Source of the DNA: Deroplatys truncata
Lineage: Eukaryota > Arthropoda > Insecta > Mantodea > Mantidae
NCBI GenBank assembly: GCA_030765065.1
Contig: CM060975.1
Location: forward strand, 259,231,816 to 259,295,815
Direction: 5' to 3'
DNA length: 64,000 nucleotides
Under the pieces are notes generated by a model, which saw only the letters and a program-made list of their open reading frames with translations, ran no database searches and was not told the DNA's origin. Within the stretch, counting starts at the first letter, position 1; each line of letters starts with the position of its first letter. The position numbers and the translations under genes are program-made. This document shows, in pieces, positions 11,641-23,426 of the stretch.

Positions 11641-12400
11641 ATTTAAATTGTGTACGCTGACGACCCTGGAGGACTGCCTTCACGAACTTCAGACAACCCG
11701 AGACATCACTTCGAACGTACCACATCACTATATTCAATAGATTCAATAGATGGCACATTCCGAAACCTGGCAGAACATCACTACCAGCTCAGAGCCTACA
11801 TACAAAAGGGCTTCTGGACAACCGGACGCTCCCAGGACACGCCGGAAGCACCCGAACAGCTTGACGAGCTACGCCGAAATGTTCACATCTAGGATGCCTC
11901 CGATGACGTCTTCGGACTAAATTGGTAGCTCATGCGGGCAAATAGGTAGCAGGGATTTTTCGGGTCCTCTAATATAAAAAGGGTTTCCAATCCGCATCAC
12001 TACCAGGCAACTTACTCTCCATCAGAAGGCTCCCCAAGGAGGAAGTGGCGGCTCTTCAAATGATGCTGGACGAACAACAGCCAAGACCACCAGAACACCA
12101 ATATCCGTCCAATTGGAAGTATGCTGATGAAGCATCACAGCTTGAGACTGGATTCTTCAATCGCAAGAATAACCGGAAATACCAGTAGGACTTGACGAAC
12201 ATCACACCACACTTCCTTTAAGGCCATCGCACAACACTCCCTTCGTTCTCTCGTTCCTAATTCCTCAGGGCGTAAGCAGGGCCTTGGCCATGTTTGCTTC
12301 TTGGCTTCCATCCTTCACATGGCTAAGGTCCAATTTGGCCGGCCAATATATCTACTCTCTCAATCCGCAGGTGTAATAGCGACACTGCTGCGTTTCTTTT
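11641..12400. other. GC-richer block, unidentified
   Basis: Base composition rises clearly against both AT-rich flanks. Short open frames exist (for example 11650-11892, plus strand), but stops interrupt every frame and no domain motif is recognisable. It could be a decayed transposable element or retrocopy. I cannot name it. Confidence 0.35.
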
Positions 12401-13660
12401 CCTTATTCAGCCTTTCTTCCACTTGGAGGGTGTTTTAGGCAAGCAGAAAACAGCTATATTATGAAACAAGAATCTTTTCATAATCTTTCGCCTTTTAGAA
12501 GTCCTACAGCTGTGCTTGAACACATAGAATACATTTTACACATATGTATAAAGGAAATATCAAATGGAGAATTAACATCAGCAAAAACAGTGTCATCAAA
12601 ACAGTGTATTAACTATTAAAATTAAAAAACAAATATAAACTAAGTAATCTTTGCTGTCAATAAACCAGTTCTTAATAATCTAAAACTCCAAATATAAAAG
12701 GGATTTAGGTATTTTGGAAGTTGAACTAAATTTTTAATATTCAAGCTCACAATAACAAGTTAGCAATAAATTTATTTGGTTGGCAAGACAAAATCGTTTT
12801 GGGAAACCAAAATGCAGATCACTTGGAAAAAGCAGCCAGACCTAACAGAATCTCTTCCTATCAAAATACAAACATTTGCGTACTTAGAGCATTGTTCAAT
12901 AAATATTACAATAATAATTTTGATCAACCTATGCAACTCTTCATATAATAATAAACCTTGGATTTATAATGTGAATATCAAGAGATAAGACCTCCAGATT
13001 GGCAAAAGTTAAAGTAGCGTTTACTCCATATTTCTATTGAAAATTAGGTCAACCAGTAATGGCGTTGGCGCAGTGGGTCGGAAATCTGAGCATATCCTAT
13101 ATGGTTGCTTATGTAATGTTAAAAAAATACTCATTTGTTACAAGAATTGAATAAATTATGTTTTGCCTATTCATACTACTAATTTGGTACAAATTGATCT
13201 ATCAAAAGCCTTTTCACAGGTCATTAAAATATCCCGAAAGGCAAAATACCAATTAGGGTTACTTAGCCATGTCAAGTGATGTAAATAAACATCTATTACC
13301 GGAGGGAGAATTCGATGACAAAGAACTATTTAATTAGGCCAGGTCGTCTCAAAACAAGAGAAAAATGAAGAACCGTGTTAATGGTAAATTATGGAAGTTT
13401 GCGTGATTTTCAGTCTCATTCCATATAGCTTAGTTCGACGATTACATCGATGTTCCAAAAAATTAACTTTCGCTGTTGTGAAACTTTCGACTTCAATTTT
13501 TGTGACATTAGCCATTTCAGAGATATTTTCTGTCGTTCGTTTGAATTTTCCATTAATACAATACACCAGCAGTTCTAAGTGACCTTTCGATTGTTCTCGC
13601 GAGGTCATACAAAATTACCCAATACCAAGGCCAGGATATAGCGACTTCCTTTTTAAAAAA
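12401..13660. other. Unannotated AT-rich stretch
   Basis: No gene. A short GGCGTTGGCGCAGTGGGTCG string at 13060-13080 resembles the SINE-2 head. A segment at 13390-13600 shares the motif GCCATTTCAGAGATATTTTC with the RepA interior and may be a very old fragment. Confidence 0.35.
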
Positions 13661-14558
13661 TCTGATGTGTTACACTCACATGACTTTCTCTACTCTTGTA
13701 CAAAGTATTTTTACAAACGCTTATTCTCCATCTACTTCATGTTAATCGAGATAAACATTTGCAGAATCTATCTTATTGCTAATTTTCTTGTAGGTGTAAC
13801 GGGAATATATAATTATAAGGGCAATATAGAAATACAGTAGCCTTTAAGCATAGACATTACTCTTAATAACTGGTTGCTAGGTGCAGCACCATTCCCTTTG
13901 CCACAGATTAATACTCTTTGCATATCCAAGACAAAAAAAATGAATAACGAATTCCCATTTGAGAAAATAAGTATTGAAAAATTTAAGGGAATAACAAGCA
14001 GTATCTCCAAAATGGTTCACCCAAAAAAAATGTATATAACATAAATTGTGTATTTTAACGCGATCTACATTTTTTGCGTAGTAAAATTTTGTCTATCTCT
14101 TATGGTTTACCAGTTATGCAAAAGTCGTTCACAATGAAGAATACTTTCGGAGACATTCCCAAAAAATTCAAGATATACATTTTATTTGTCATGAAAATAT
14201 CTTAAACATCTGATATTTTAATCAAAATCGTTAGAGCCATTTTTGAGAAAATAAAAATTTTCGAAAAATGTTCCATGTAAAGAGTAATCTGGGGTGGGGG
14301 GATTTTCTTGAAAACCTTCGTGTCGCATCTCTGGAAGATATTGAACCTAAATGCCAAGTTTGGTGTTTATCCGACTGTTCGTTTCTGATTTATGCTGTTC
14401 ACAGACCGACACACAGACACACACACGGACATGTTTCCAAAAATGCTTTTTTTGGATTCAGGAGGTCTCAAAACATGTATTTCCGGTGAAATCTCGGTAT
14501 CGGAATTTTGGGTGGAATACAATACTTCCCCTACTTACTATACGTAGTAGAGAAAGTA
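13661..14558 (+). repeat. RepA copy, full length
   Basis: Complete from TCTGATGTGTTACACTCACA to TACGTAGTAGAGAAAGTAAA. It includes the TTACCAGTTATGCAAAAGTC and CATGTAAAGAGTAATCTGGG blocks and the slot CACACAGACACACACACGGA. It is a close match to the copies at 341, 54538, 57927 and 61509. Confidence 0.9.
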
Positions 14559-14799
14559 AAAATTGATTGTCGTCTCAGCGTTTTGTATTGTCTTATGAGT
14601 CCACAACAGGGTATATATTGAAACACTTCTAATAACATTTTTTATCAGATTAATGTCCTTTAACTGGTAGGTCACATCGGATGGTAAATGAAATGGGTGA
14701 AATTATGTTCAAATGAGCCCGGGGTCATAGATCTTAGTTATCAGACATTCATTTTTTTCAGGATAAGGGAAAACCCTTATTCTGTAACTTATCCTAATC

Positions 14800-14860
14800 G
14801 AGGTTCGAACTAAGAACCTCTTGAATGAGAGCCAGGCGTGCTACTCTCACAGCATGTTTG
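14800..14860 (-). repeat. tRNA-like SINE head fragment
   Basis: The minus strand carries a B-box-like TTAGTTCGAACCTCG and an A-box-like tract around GCACGCCTGGCTCTC. It is probably a SINE remnant. The fold is too poor for a functional tRNA. Confidence 0.4.
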
Positions 14861-14899
14861 TTTGAATAATTTGTTTAACAGCTGTGAAAATGAATAATA

Positions 14900-16171
14900 C
14901 GAGGGCAGTCCCAGAAGTACCCGACCAGACGTATATATAGCGGTTTTTGTTTCAAATAAATGACTGGTAGAAAGTACCAACCTTATAAACCTTTGACGAT
15001 GCTACGTTGTTTAGTAATTGTTTGGCAGCCATCAGTATTGAACTCTCTCAGCAAATTTGTAAACCTGGATAAAATTGACCATCGTTTTGTGATACAATAC
15101 TTTCATTTGACAGGTCTTAGTCCAACTAATATTAAAGTTGAGCTAGATTCTACTCTGGGGGAGTCTGCTCCTTCATTTGCAACAGTAAAATATTGGGTGG
15201 CAGAGTTTAAGCGAGGCCGTACGAGTTGCCAAGACGAACATAGCAGTGGTCGACCAAATGAGGTGACCACGCCAGAAATTGTGAAGAAAATCCACAAAAT
15301 GTTATTGGATGATCGTCAACTGAGTGCGCGAGCTAGCAGACATCATAGGCATTTCAAAAAGTGCTGTACATCGCATACCGAATGAAAATTTGGTACATGA
15401 GAAAGCTGTGCACAAGATGGGTGCCGCGTTTACTTACAATGGAACAAAAGCAGCATCGTGAAGATGTTTCAGTCGAGTGTTTGGCGATGTTTCGCTGCAA
15501 TAAAGCCGAGTTTTTGCGTCGATTCATAACCATAGATGAAACATGGATCCATCCTTCACACCTGAGACGAAGGAACAATCAAAACAGTGGATTGAAAGAG
15601 GAGAATCGGTTCCAAAGAAGGCGAAGACAGTTTCATCTGCAGGCAAGGTTATGTTGTCGGTTTTTGGGATGCGCGTGTTATAATTTTCATTCATTATCTT
15701 AAAAAGGAAAAGCAATCAATGGCGAGCATTATGCGAACTTATTGCAGCGTTTGAATGATGAAATCAAGCAAAAACGGCCGCAATAAACGAAAAAGAAAGT
15801 TTCATCAAGACAATGCACAAGTTCACACATCCATTATCGCCACGGCCAAAATCAATGAGTTAAAGTTCGAATTGCTTCCTCATGCACCCTATTCGCCAGA
15901 CTTAGGCCCCTCTGATTATTTTCTGTTTCCAAAGTTGAAGAACTGGATTGGTGGTAAAAGATTTGCCAACAATGAAGAGGTGGAGTTTGCAGTTGATGGC
16001 TATTTTGCAGAACTCGACGGTTCTCACTATAAACAGGGTATCGAAGCTATTGAAACATCGCTGGGAAAAGTGTATCGAGCTGAAACAAGACTATGTAGAG
16101 AAATAAAGATGTGTTTTCCCAAAATTTTTGTGTTTTCTTTGTTAGATCGGGTACTTCTGGAACAGCCCTTG
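14900..16171 (+). mobile_element. Mariner-like transposon MLE1
   Basis: The 5' terminal inverted repeat CGAGGGCAGTCCCAGAAGTA pairs with 3' TACTTCTGGAACAGCCCTTG, a near-perfect match over about 26 bp. The length of about 1.27 kb is normal for mariner. TA precedes the left end and the right flank reads TGTA, so the TA duplication is probably mutated on the right. It encloses one broken transposase gene. A sibling copy lies at 39248-40508. Confidence 0.93.
15064..16106 (+). pseudogene. Mariner (DD34D) transposase, broken
   Basis: Cut-and-paste transposase remnant. The sibling at 39427 has ATG where this copy reads CTG at 15064, so the start is lost. Visible segments are the N-terminal HTH with VIQYFHLTGLSPTNIKVELD and VAEFKRGRTS; the linker WVPRLLTMEQKQ; the first catalytic Asp in TIDETW (about 15533-15550); the second in HQDNAQVHTS (about 15805); and the third in YSPDLGPSDYFLFP (about 15890-15930). 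The end resembles the usual YVEK. Frameshifts near 15330-15400 and 15560-15760 separate three frames, so no active enzyme is made. All three catalytic Asp codons survive. Confidence 0.93.
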
Positions 16172-18680
16172 TGTAGGTAGAGAAATTCGTGTCATTGTAA
16201 CACGCCAGATTTTTAAGAAATACCTTCAGCTGGAAAGAGCCTTATTTTTCCGCAACAGTGTCCGAGATTGCCAAATAAAGAAGCGACGTGTTTGTCGTTC
16301 TCAGCAGTTGCATGCAAACTGTTCACTCTCAGGCACCATCTTGAATAAGTTCTTGCTTATTGGACGAAGGGAAAGCATTCTACAAAAACAACGCACGTAA
16401 TTGGGGCAGGAGAGTTTCAAAAGAAAACGAGATGGAAGAAGAAGAAGCCTGTTGTCAACCATTACAGATAATTACACGTCGCGGGGTATTGCACTGTCTT
16501 CAAGAAGCCCCTTCTTTGTTTCGGGCGTCACGCAGCGCGCGGAAGTATCTTCGGGTGCATATCCAGCACGGGGTTATGACTTGCGCGTGTCTTAATTTTA
16601 GGTAATTGCATTGCACGTGTCGCTGGCATTGAAATTGCGTAATGATTCTATTTTTCATATTCATGCGTCCCATCCGTAGCAATAAACACACTTTGTGGGT
16701 GAAATATCTAATAAATTGAGAAGGAAAACGTAGCTTTAGTAACTTAGAAGTGAGATTAAAAACCAAACGTTTACATTTAAATAACACTATAGGAAAGAAT
16801 ATCTTTTGGCAACTTTTGACTTTGGATAAATATCTAATGTCTAATAATGGGTTTCCTTAAAGCCAAATATCGCATTCATTAATGCTTGTTTCTGTATCAC
16901 CGTTCACTCAAAAATGCTATGAAACCTGATCTTTAACGTCATTTAGGTCCCATTTAGAGAATATGCTATTGGACTTGTTGCTTCCCCCAAGGGGGGATGT
17001 ATATGAAATAGAAAATATAGATATCTCGCTTGTTTGGTTTTGTGAAAGAACCATACGAGGAAACTTCATACGCATAATGTTTCTAGTAAGTTTTATTTAC
17101 AGTATTTTGCAAGGATGAATACTTTAAGAGGGTACATCAATTTTCGTTATGTAAGTTCCTGTAAGTAAACAAGTTATGAGGAGCGGTTTGCGCATAACAA
17201 GTAAAAGAAACGTGCACGGTCTGGGGTACTATCAACGACTTTACTGACGCTTTAATTGTTATTAACGTCGCTGAAAAACCAGTTTTATTACCTGTTTTTA
17301 AAACATCACTTGGTAATGAGATGGTGGAGACAGCGACGCTGTGAGGGAATGAGGCAAGTAGAAGGCGGTATAGAGGGAAGAAGAATGGGAAGGAAAGAGA
17401 AAGAAGAATTTCTTTAGTTAGCGTAATAACGCGAGAGGACTCCTGGTTCTGCTAGTAAATAAACAAATAATAATTACAAAAACAAGTAGAAAGCAAGAAT
17501 GATAAATTATAGAATATAAGCCTGAACAGTCTTAGGCCAGCTTAACATACACAGGGACCCAGAAACATTTTTTAAAATGTTGTTACAATATGATTATTAT
17601 TCTTATTGTTACAAATATTGCTTAAACGTTACGTTATTATTATTATTATTATTCGTCATTTTTACTTCTGCAATCAAATAAGAAGTCCAGCGTTAGCTTC
17701 CATACCTCTGATTTCGCCAAACTACTATCCTAACAACAGCGAATGTTGTAACATTCACAGGGATTGCTCTGCAGATCAATTCAATTTCTTCCTTTAGTCC
17801 AGCTTGAACTGCTTTCCTTCAGAACACGGAAATCCTTAGGCTACACTACACGTAAACCTTAAGGGGTTGTTGAGTAGGGGAACGTGCAGGGAACTCAGAA
17901 TGACCTTGCGTGCATTGCTCCAAAGTTACGTTTTTGCAGTACTAAGAACTTTATACTCTAGAGAAGTAAATTGATGTCAATATATACTAATCACCCATAT
18001 GAAATTGTTCCACTATTTGAATTTAATTTATTTGTTGTATTGTTCTTTAATAATGTGAATTTCTTTTTAGTCAAGCATGTATTTGCCTTTTGTGCGCTTT
18101 TTGACTCTTATCGTGGTGACACGATTGCTATAGCAACTGTCTATCTTCTGACATCTTTAGAGGTAACATAATACGAGTACTACATATGATGCCACAGCTC
18201 AATGTGGAATTAAAAAAAAACAAATAGCATAAATAACTAGTACTAAGATATGTACCCTTGCATATATTTTTGGGCCAGTCTTTCAATGATTGCTGTTTAA
18301 AGGAATACTGCTAATTTCGCAGCAGTATTCGTCGTTGTCTATCAAGAGAGAAGAGAGACCGAATTGTCCACAGAAGTTCACGAAGAGATTAGCAATGGTG
18401 ACTCTTACTTCGACCATTAAACCTTTGGCCTCATGGATGTTAAGTTGTAATCTCCCTTATAATGATAATATAAGGTTTCTCAAATACGGAATTAATCATT
18501 ATCGACAATGAAAGGTTGAATGAGAGAATGGCAACAATTCTTGGCACACAACTGATGCCGTACTAACGACAGCATTGTTTATTAAATCTCTCCTCGTACT
18601 ATTCTTTAACTTGAATCATCCATTCCGACATCCTATTTCGTGTGACGGGAAGTAATATTTCACAATAAACACCTCTTTTT
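16172..18680. other. Unannotated AT-rich stretch
   Basis: No gene. Short open frames near 16360-16787 overlap on both strands and show no motif. A (TTA)n run lies at about 17633-17653. A purine-rich patch lies at 17330-17415 (GGAAGAAGAATGGGAAGGAA). Confidence 0.4.
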
Positions 18681-19516
18681 TACTTTCTCTACTACGTATA
18701 GTAAGCAGGGGAAGTATTGTATTCCACCCAAAAATTCGATACCGAGATTTCATCGGAAATATATGCTTTGAGGCCCTCTGAATCCAAAAAAAAATCATTT
18801 TTGGAAACGTCCGTATGTGTGTCTGTGAACTGCATAACTCAGAAACGAACAGTCGGATAAACACCAAATTTGGTATTTAGGTTCAGTATCTTTCAGAGAT
18901 GCGACACGAAGGGTTTCAAGAAAATCCTCCCACCCCAGATTACCCTTTACATGGAACATTTTTCGATAATTTTAATTTTCGCAAAAATGGCTCTAACGAT
19001 TTTGATTTAAATATCATATTTCAGATACTTTCATGACAAATGAAATGTATATCTCAAATTTTCTGGGAATGTCTCCAAAAGTATTCTTCATTGTGAACGC
19101 CTTTTGCATAACTGGTAAACCATAAGAGATAGACAAAATTTTACTACGCAAAAAATGTAGATCGTGTTAAAATGCACAATTTATGTCATATACATTTTTC
19201 TTGTTTGAACCATTTAGGAGATATTGCTTGTTATTTCCTTAAATTTTCCAGTACTTATACTTTTTCTCAAATGGGAATTCGTTATTCATTTTTTTTTGTC
19301 CTGGTAATGCAAAGAGAATGGAATGCGCCACATAGCAACCAGCTCTAAAATATTTGACTATCGCTTAAGGCTTACCAATTCCCCTTGCATTTACAAGAAA
19401 ATTAGCAATAAGATTAACATCTCGATATCTCGATTAACATGAAGCGTATGGAGAATAAGCGTTTGTAAAAATGGTTTGTTGAAGAGTAGAGAAAGTCATG
19501 TGAGTGTAACACATCA
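18681..19516 (-). repeat. RepA copy, full length
   Basis: Reverse orientation, from TACTTTCTCTACTACGTATA to GTGAGTGTAACACATCA. It keeps the GATAGACAAAATTTTACTAC and CCATTTAGGAGATATTGC blocks. The microsatellite slot is short (GTATGTGTGTCTGTGAAC). Confidence 0.9.
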
Positions 19517-19529
19517 ATTCTTTTTTGTA

Positions 19530-19806
19530 ATGGACGGTCTTTAACTGCTCCGGTTCCTTAGCGTCCCATTCTACATTGGGCTTGAAAAACCGGTAATGTT
19601 TTTAGCTCAGAGGCCTCTTTATCAGGCTTGACGTTATTTTACGTGCCGTAAATCTACGACACGGAACCGCCGGCTTTACTTCCCTTCCGAAGGAAGCCAT
19701 GCTAAGGACTTTTACGCCCGAAAAAATCCATCGCCATCCGCTGGTTTGAACGCGCGACCTCGGGAACTAGGGTCTATCATGGTAACCACTACACCACTGA
19801 GGACGA
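19530..19806 (-). repeat. SINE-1 copy b, near full length
   Basis: Reverse SINE-1, from TGGACGGTCTTTAACTGC (tail side) to the tRNA-like head GTAACCACTACACCACTGAG. It begins only 13 bp after the end of the RepA copy at 18681-19516. Confidence 0.85.
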
Positions 19807-21253
19807 CTCTTCTGTGGTGAGAACCTAATTGCAGAAAGAAACACAAAACTGAATTCACAATGTATCAACTTAATCTATTCAAATAAATATTTACTTCGTT
19901 GCTATGGAATCTTAGATAGCAAATGATGGATAACTTCAGTGCCGTTAGTTTTGCCCCATACTATATAACCAACTGATTTTAAATAATTTGTATTGTTTAA
20001 AGCATTTTAATGGAATATTACTTTGACCTTTTAAACTGTGTAACTTTCCAGTGTTTTGTGTCATGTAAATGTGGTTCCGTATGGGCGATGCTTATAGCCT
20101 CTTCTGTAAGGTATCCTCTTTTAATCAAGATTCATTGATTAATATATTTAAATCGAATTTTTAATGCTTTGATTTACCACAAAACAGTTCCGATTTTGCT
20201 ATAGAATTATTATTAATAATAAAACTTTAAAGTCAGCATTCTGTTCGTTTTACAATGTGCGTTTTTGAATCCCCATTTCTTTTCGCTGTGTTTTTATTTG
20301 ATAACGAATTTTGGAGTCAACTTCAACTTTCTTACACTCCATTTCTGTGCAAAATTTTCAGCTGACGGAAATGCGGAATCCTTGTACATCCCTTGTAAGA
20401 GAGCCTGAGAGGCGCTGGAGTTAAAAACATGCGCATAAGAATGTATTCTAAGGAAGGCAATTTGCTACTTGGTGCAGCATTAGGAAACGGAACTGACTCT
20501 ACAGAGTCGCAGAAGTATCCCTGTGACTTTAGAAAGTCAATGCCCATTGGCCACAACAAATAGTAGACAAGATGACGGCAAAGAAATTCAATCCCATCCT
20601 CCGCTTCTCACATTCCCATTGTCAACATCTCAGCAGCTCGATACAGCGCGGCTGGCGCCTAACAATGGCGGTGCAGGAGCAACAATAGAGGAAACTAACG
20701 TTTATCTCCGAGATATCGTCGATATGGATCATAATATACACGAACTGGTTCCTTCGTTTGTGCAGTAACATGCTTCTGCAGACCGTTTTCTGAAAAAGAC
20801 AAACCTGCCTAGGAGGGCAGTTGATTGTTAGCTTGGTATTAATAAGTCACCGTGTAATGAACTTTTATTTAGTACGTTACATTTCATCTTTTTAATTTTT
20901 TTCCCGAAAAGTAACGTCCAATCAGATACTGATGTTTTAGGGTGCAAACAATTTGCGCAGATTGTATCATATCTGAAATGTTTCATTAGAGTTGACGTTT
21001 CAACCTGCTCTCCTTCGATTGATGCCTACTCACTTCGCTATTAAAGCTAAAAGGCTCTGGATACCATTCAAAGTAGCCACATTACATTTCTTATAACACG
21101 CAGGTTATAATTGAAATATATATGAAGGCATGTTTCTAAAAACAAATGAATTTTCTTTATATTTGACAGCTATTGTAATGTTTTGTGAGTTGATTGCCAT
21201 GTAATTTGTTCAATTTGCTCTAATAATTTGTTTGTTGATTTTGTGCTCACCCA
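19807..21253. other. Unannotated stretch
   Basis: No gene identified. Overlapping open frames at 20332-20768 on both strands carry no known domain. Confidence 0.4.
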
Positions 21254-21256
21254 AAG

Positions 21257-22572
21257 ATGAATTTAACAAGAGAGCATTTCCGGGCTATAATTTTTTACGA
21301 TTTTAAATCGACATTAACGCCTAAACAACGTGAAAATAAATTGAGTTTTATTTATGGACGCTCTTTAAATGCTATAGTCCTTAGTGTCCCATTTTATACT
21401 GTGGGTGAAAGACCGGTAAGGCCTCTTTGTCAAGCTTGAGATTCTTTTACGTGCCGTAAATCTACGACACGGGATCACCGGCTTTACTTCTCTTCCGAAG
21501 GAAACCATGCCAAGGATTTTTAGACGCCGGGTTTGAACCCGCGACCTCGGAAACTAGAGGCTAGCATGGTAGCCACTACACCACGGATGACACTAAACAA
21601 TGTGAAGATCGGCTTAGAAATGCATTTGGTGAAGACTGCCCATCTAAGGAACAATTGTACAGGAAATTGAAAAAGGATAAGCTTTTTCTTGGTGATGGAT
21701 TTCTTGAAGGACGCCCAAGAGCTGCTGTTACTGATGAAAATATTGTCCCTGTTCGAGCAATGCTTGAAGAAGACCGACGGACACATTATGAATTTATTCG
21801 GGCGATATTAGGCATTTGTAGGAGTCAAATCCAAAACATTTTAACATCAACAGACGTGAGAAAACTTTGTTGTCCATGGATTCCACATAAATTGACTCCC
21901 GATCAAAAACAATAACGCATTGATTGGTGCAGAAAACCTCTGAAAAATTCCAAGGCGGTACTTCAAATTTGGCTTGGAATATCGTTACTGGTGACGAATC
22001 TTGGCTTTATTGTTATGATCCTGAAAAGAGAAGTCAATCGGCTCGTGGGTCTTTCGAACACATCCTAAGCCTACAGAAGTCCGACGAATTCGCACTGCTG
22101 GTAAGAAGATATTTGATAGTGTTTTTTCTAAAACGGCCATTTTGCTGCTATACATTAGAAGATAGACGTATCGTTACTGCCGATTGCTGTACAAATGTCT
22201 GTTTACCGCAATTTTTTTTTAAAAAATTCGTAAAAAGCGCCCAAAAGGAAAAATGATGTTGCATCATCACAATGCATCGCCGCATACAGCAAAACTAATA
22301 ATTGAGTATCTGGATGCCCTAACGGTCAGCACCATGGACCCTTCAGCATGAGCCCTTGCCTAGCACCTTGCGATTTCTTTTTGTTTCCAAAAATTAAAGA
22401 TAAAATACATGGAATAATTTTTTCATCAGATGAAGCAGTGGAAGATTATAAAAACCTGTTTCTGAAGAGCCTCAGGAAGAATGACATTATTGCTTTAAGA
22501 AGTCGTTTCATCGAATGCAAAAATGTATTGATGTTGAAAGAGAATGTTTTGAAAAACAATAAAATCATTTAA
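21257..22572 (+). pseudogene. Older mariner transposase (MLE3), split by a SINE
   Basis: A second mariner lineage, different from MLE1 and MLE2. The N-terminus FRAIIFYDFKSTLTPKQ (21257-21337) continues after a SINE at about 21600 with CEDRLRNAFGEDCPSKEQLY, then RRTHYEFIRAILGICRSQI and WIPHKLTPDQK. The first Asp is in VTGDESWLYCYDPEK (about 21980-22025). The second, usually HDN, reads HHN in HHHNASPHTA (about 22262), so that residue is lost. The third is in LAPCDFFLFPKIK (about 22355-22395). Several frameshifts are present. The 3' end abuts RepA at 22574 and no clear TIR is visible. Confidence 0.88.
21338..21593 (-). repeat. SINE-1 copy c inserted in MLE3
   Basis: Reverse SINE-1 inserted within the mariner coding sequence. 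Flanking TAAACAACGTGAAAAT (21322-21337) and TAAACAATGTGAAGAT (21594-21609) form a 16-bp target-site duplication with two mismatches. The copy lacks about 25 bp of the usual body near the GATGGATTTTTTCGG motif. Confidence 0.92.
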
Positions 22573-22573
22573 T

Positions 22574-23426
22574 TACTTTCTCTACTACGCATAGTAAGTA
22601 GGGGAAGTATTGTATTCCACCCAAAATTTCGATACAGAGATTTCACCGGAAATACATGTTTTGAGACCCCCTGAATCCAAAAAAAAGCATTTTTGGAAAC
22701 ATGTCCGTGTGTGTGTCTGTGTGTCTGTCTGTGTGTCTGTGAACAGCATAACTCAAAAACAAACAGTCGGATAAACACCAAACTTGGTATTTGGGTTCAG
22801 TATCTTCCAAGGATGCGACACGAAGGTTTTCAAGAAAATCCCCCCACCCCAGAGTACCCTTTACATGGAAGATTTTTCGAAAATTTTAATTTTCTCAAAA
22901 ATGGCGCTAACGATTTTGATTAAAATATCATATGTTTAAGATATTTTTATGACAAATAAAATGTATATCTCGAATTTTCTGGGAATGTCTCCAAAAGTAT
23001 TCTTTATTGTGAACGACTTTTGCATAACTGGTAAACCATAAGAGATAGACAAAATCTTACTACACAAAAAATGTAGATCGCGTTAAAATACACAATTTAT
23101 GTCATATACATTTTTTTAGTTGAGTGAACCATTTTCGAGATATTGCTTGTTATTTCCTTAATTTTTCCAATACTTATACTTTTTCTCAAATTCGTTATTC
23201 AATTTTTTATGTCCTGGATATGCAAACAGAATAGAATGCGCCACATAGCAACCAGCGCTTAAAAGATTTGACTATCGCTTATAACCTACCATGTTCCTCT
23301 TGCATCTACAAGAAAATTAGCAATAAGATTGATATCTCGATTAACATGAAGCATATGGAGAATAAACGTTTGTAAAAATAGTTCGTACAAGAGTAGAGAA
23401 AGTCATGTGAGTGTAGCACATCAGAT
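22574..23426 (-). repeat. RepA copy, full length
   Basis: Reverse orientation, from TACTTTCTCTACTACGCATA to GTGAGTGTAGCACATCAGA. The microsatellite slot is GTGTGTGTGTCTGTGTGTCT-type. It starts immediately after the MLE3 coding remnant. Confidence 0.9.
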
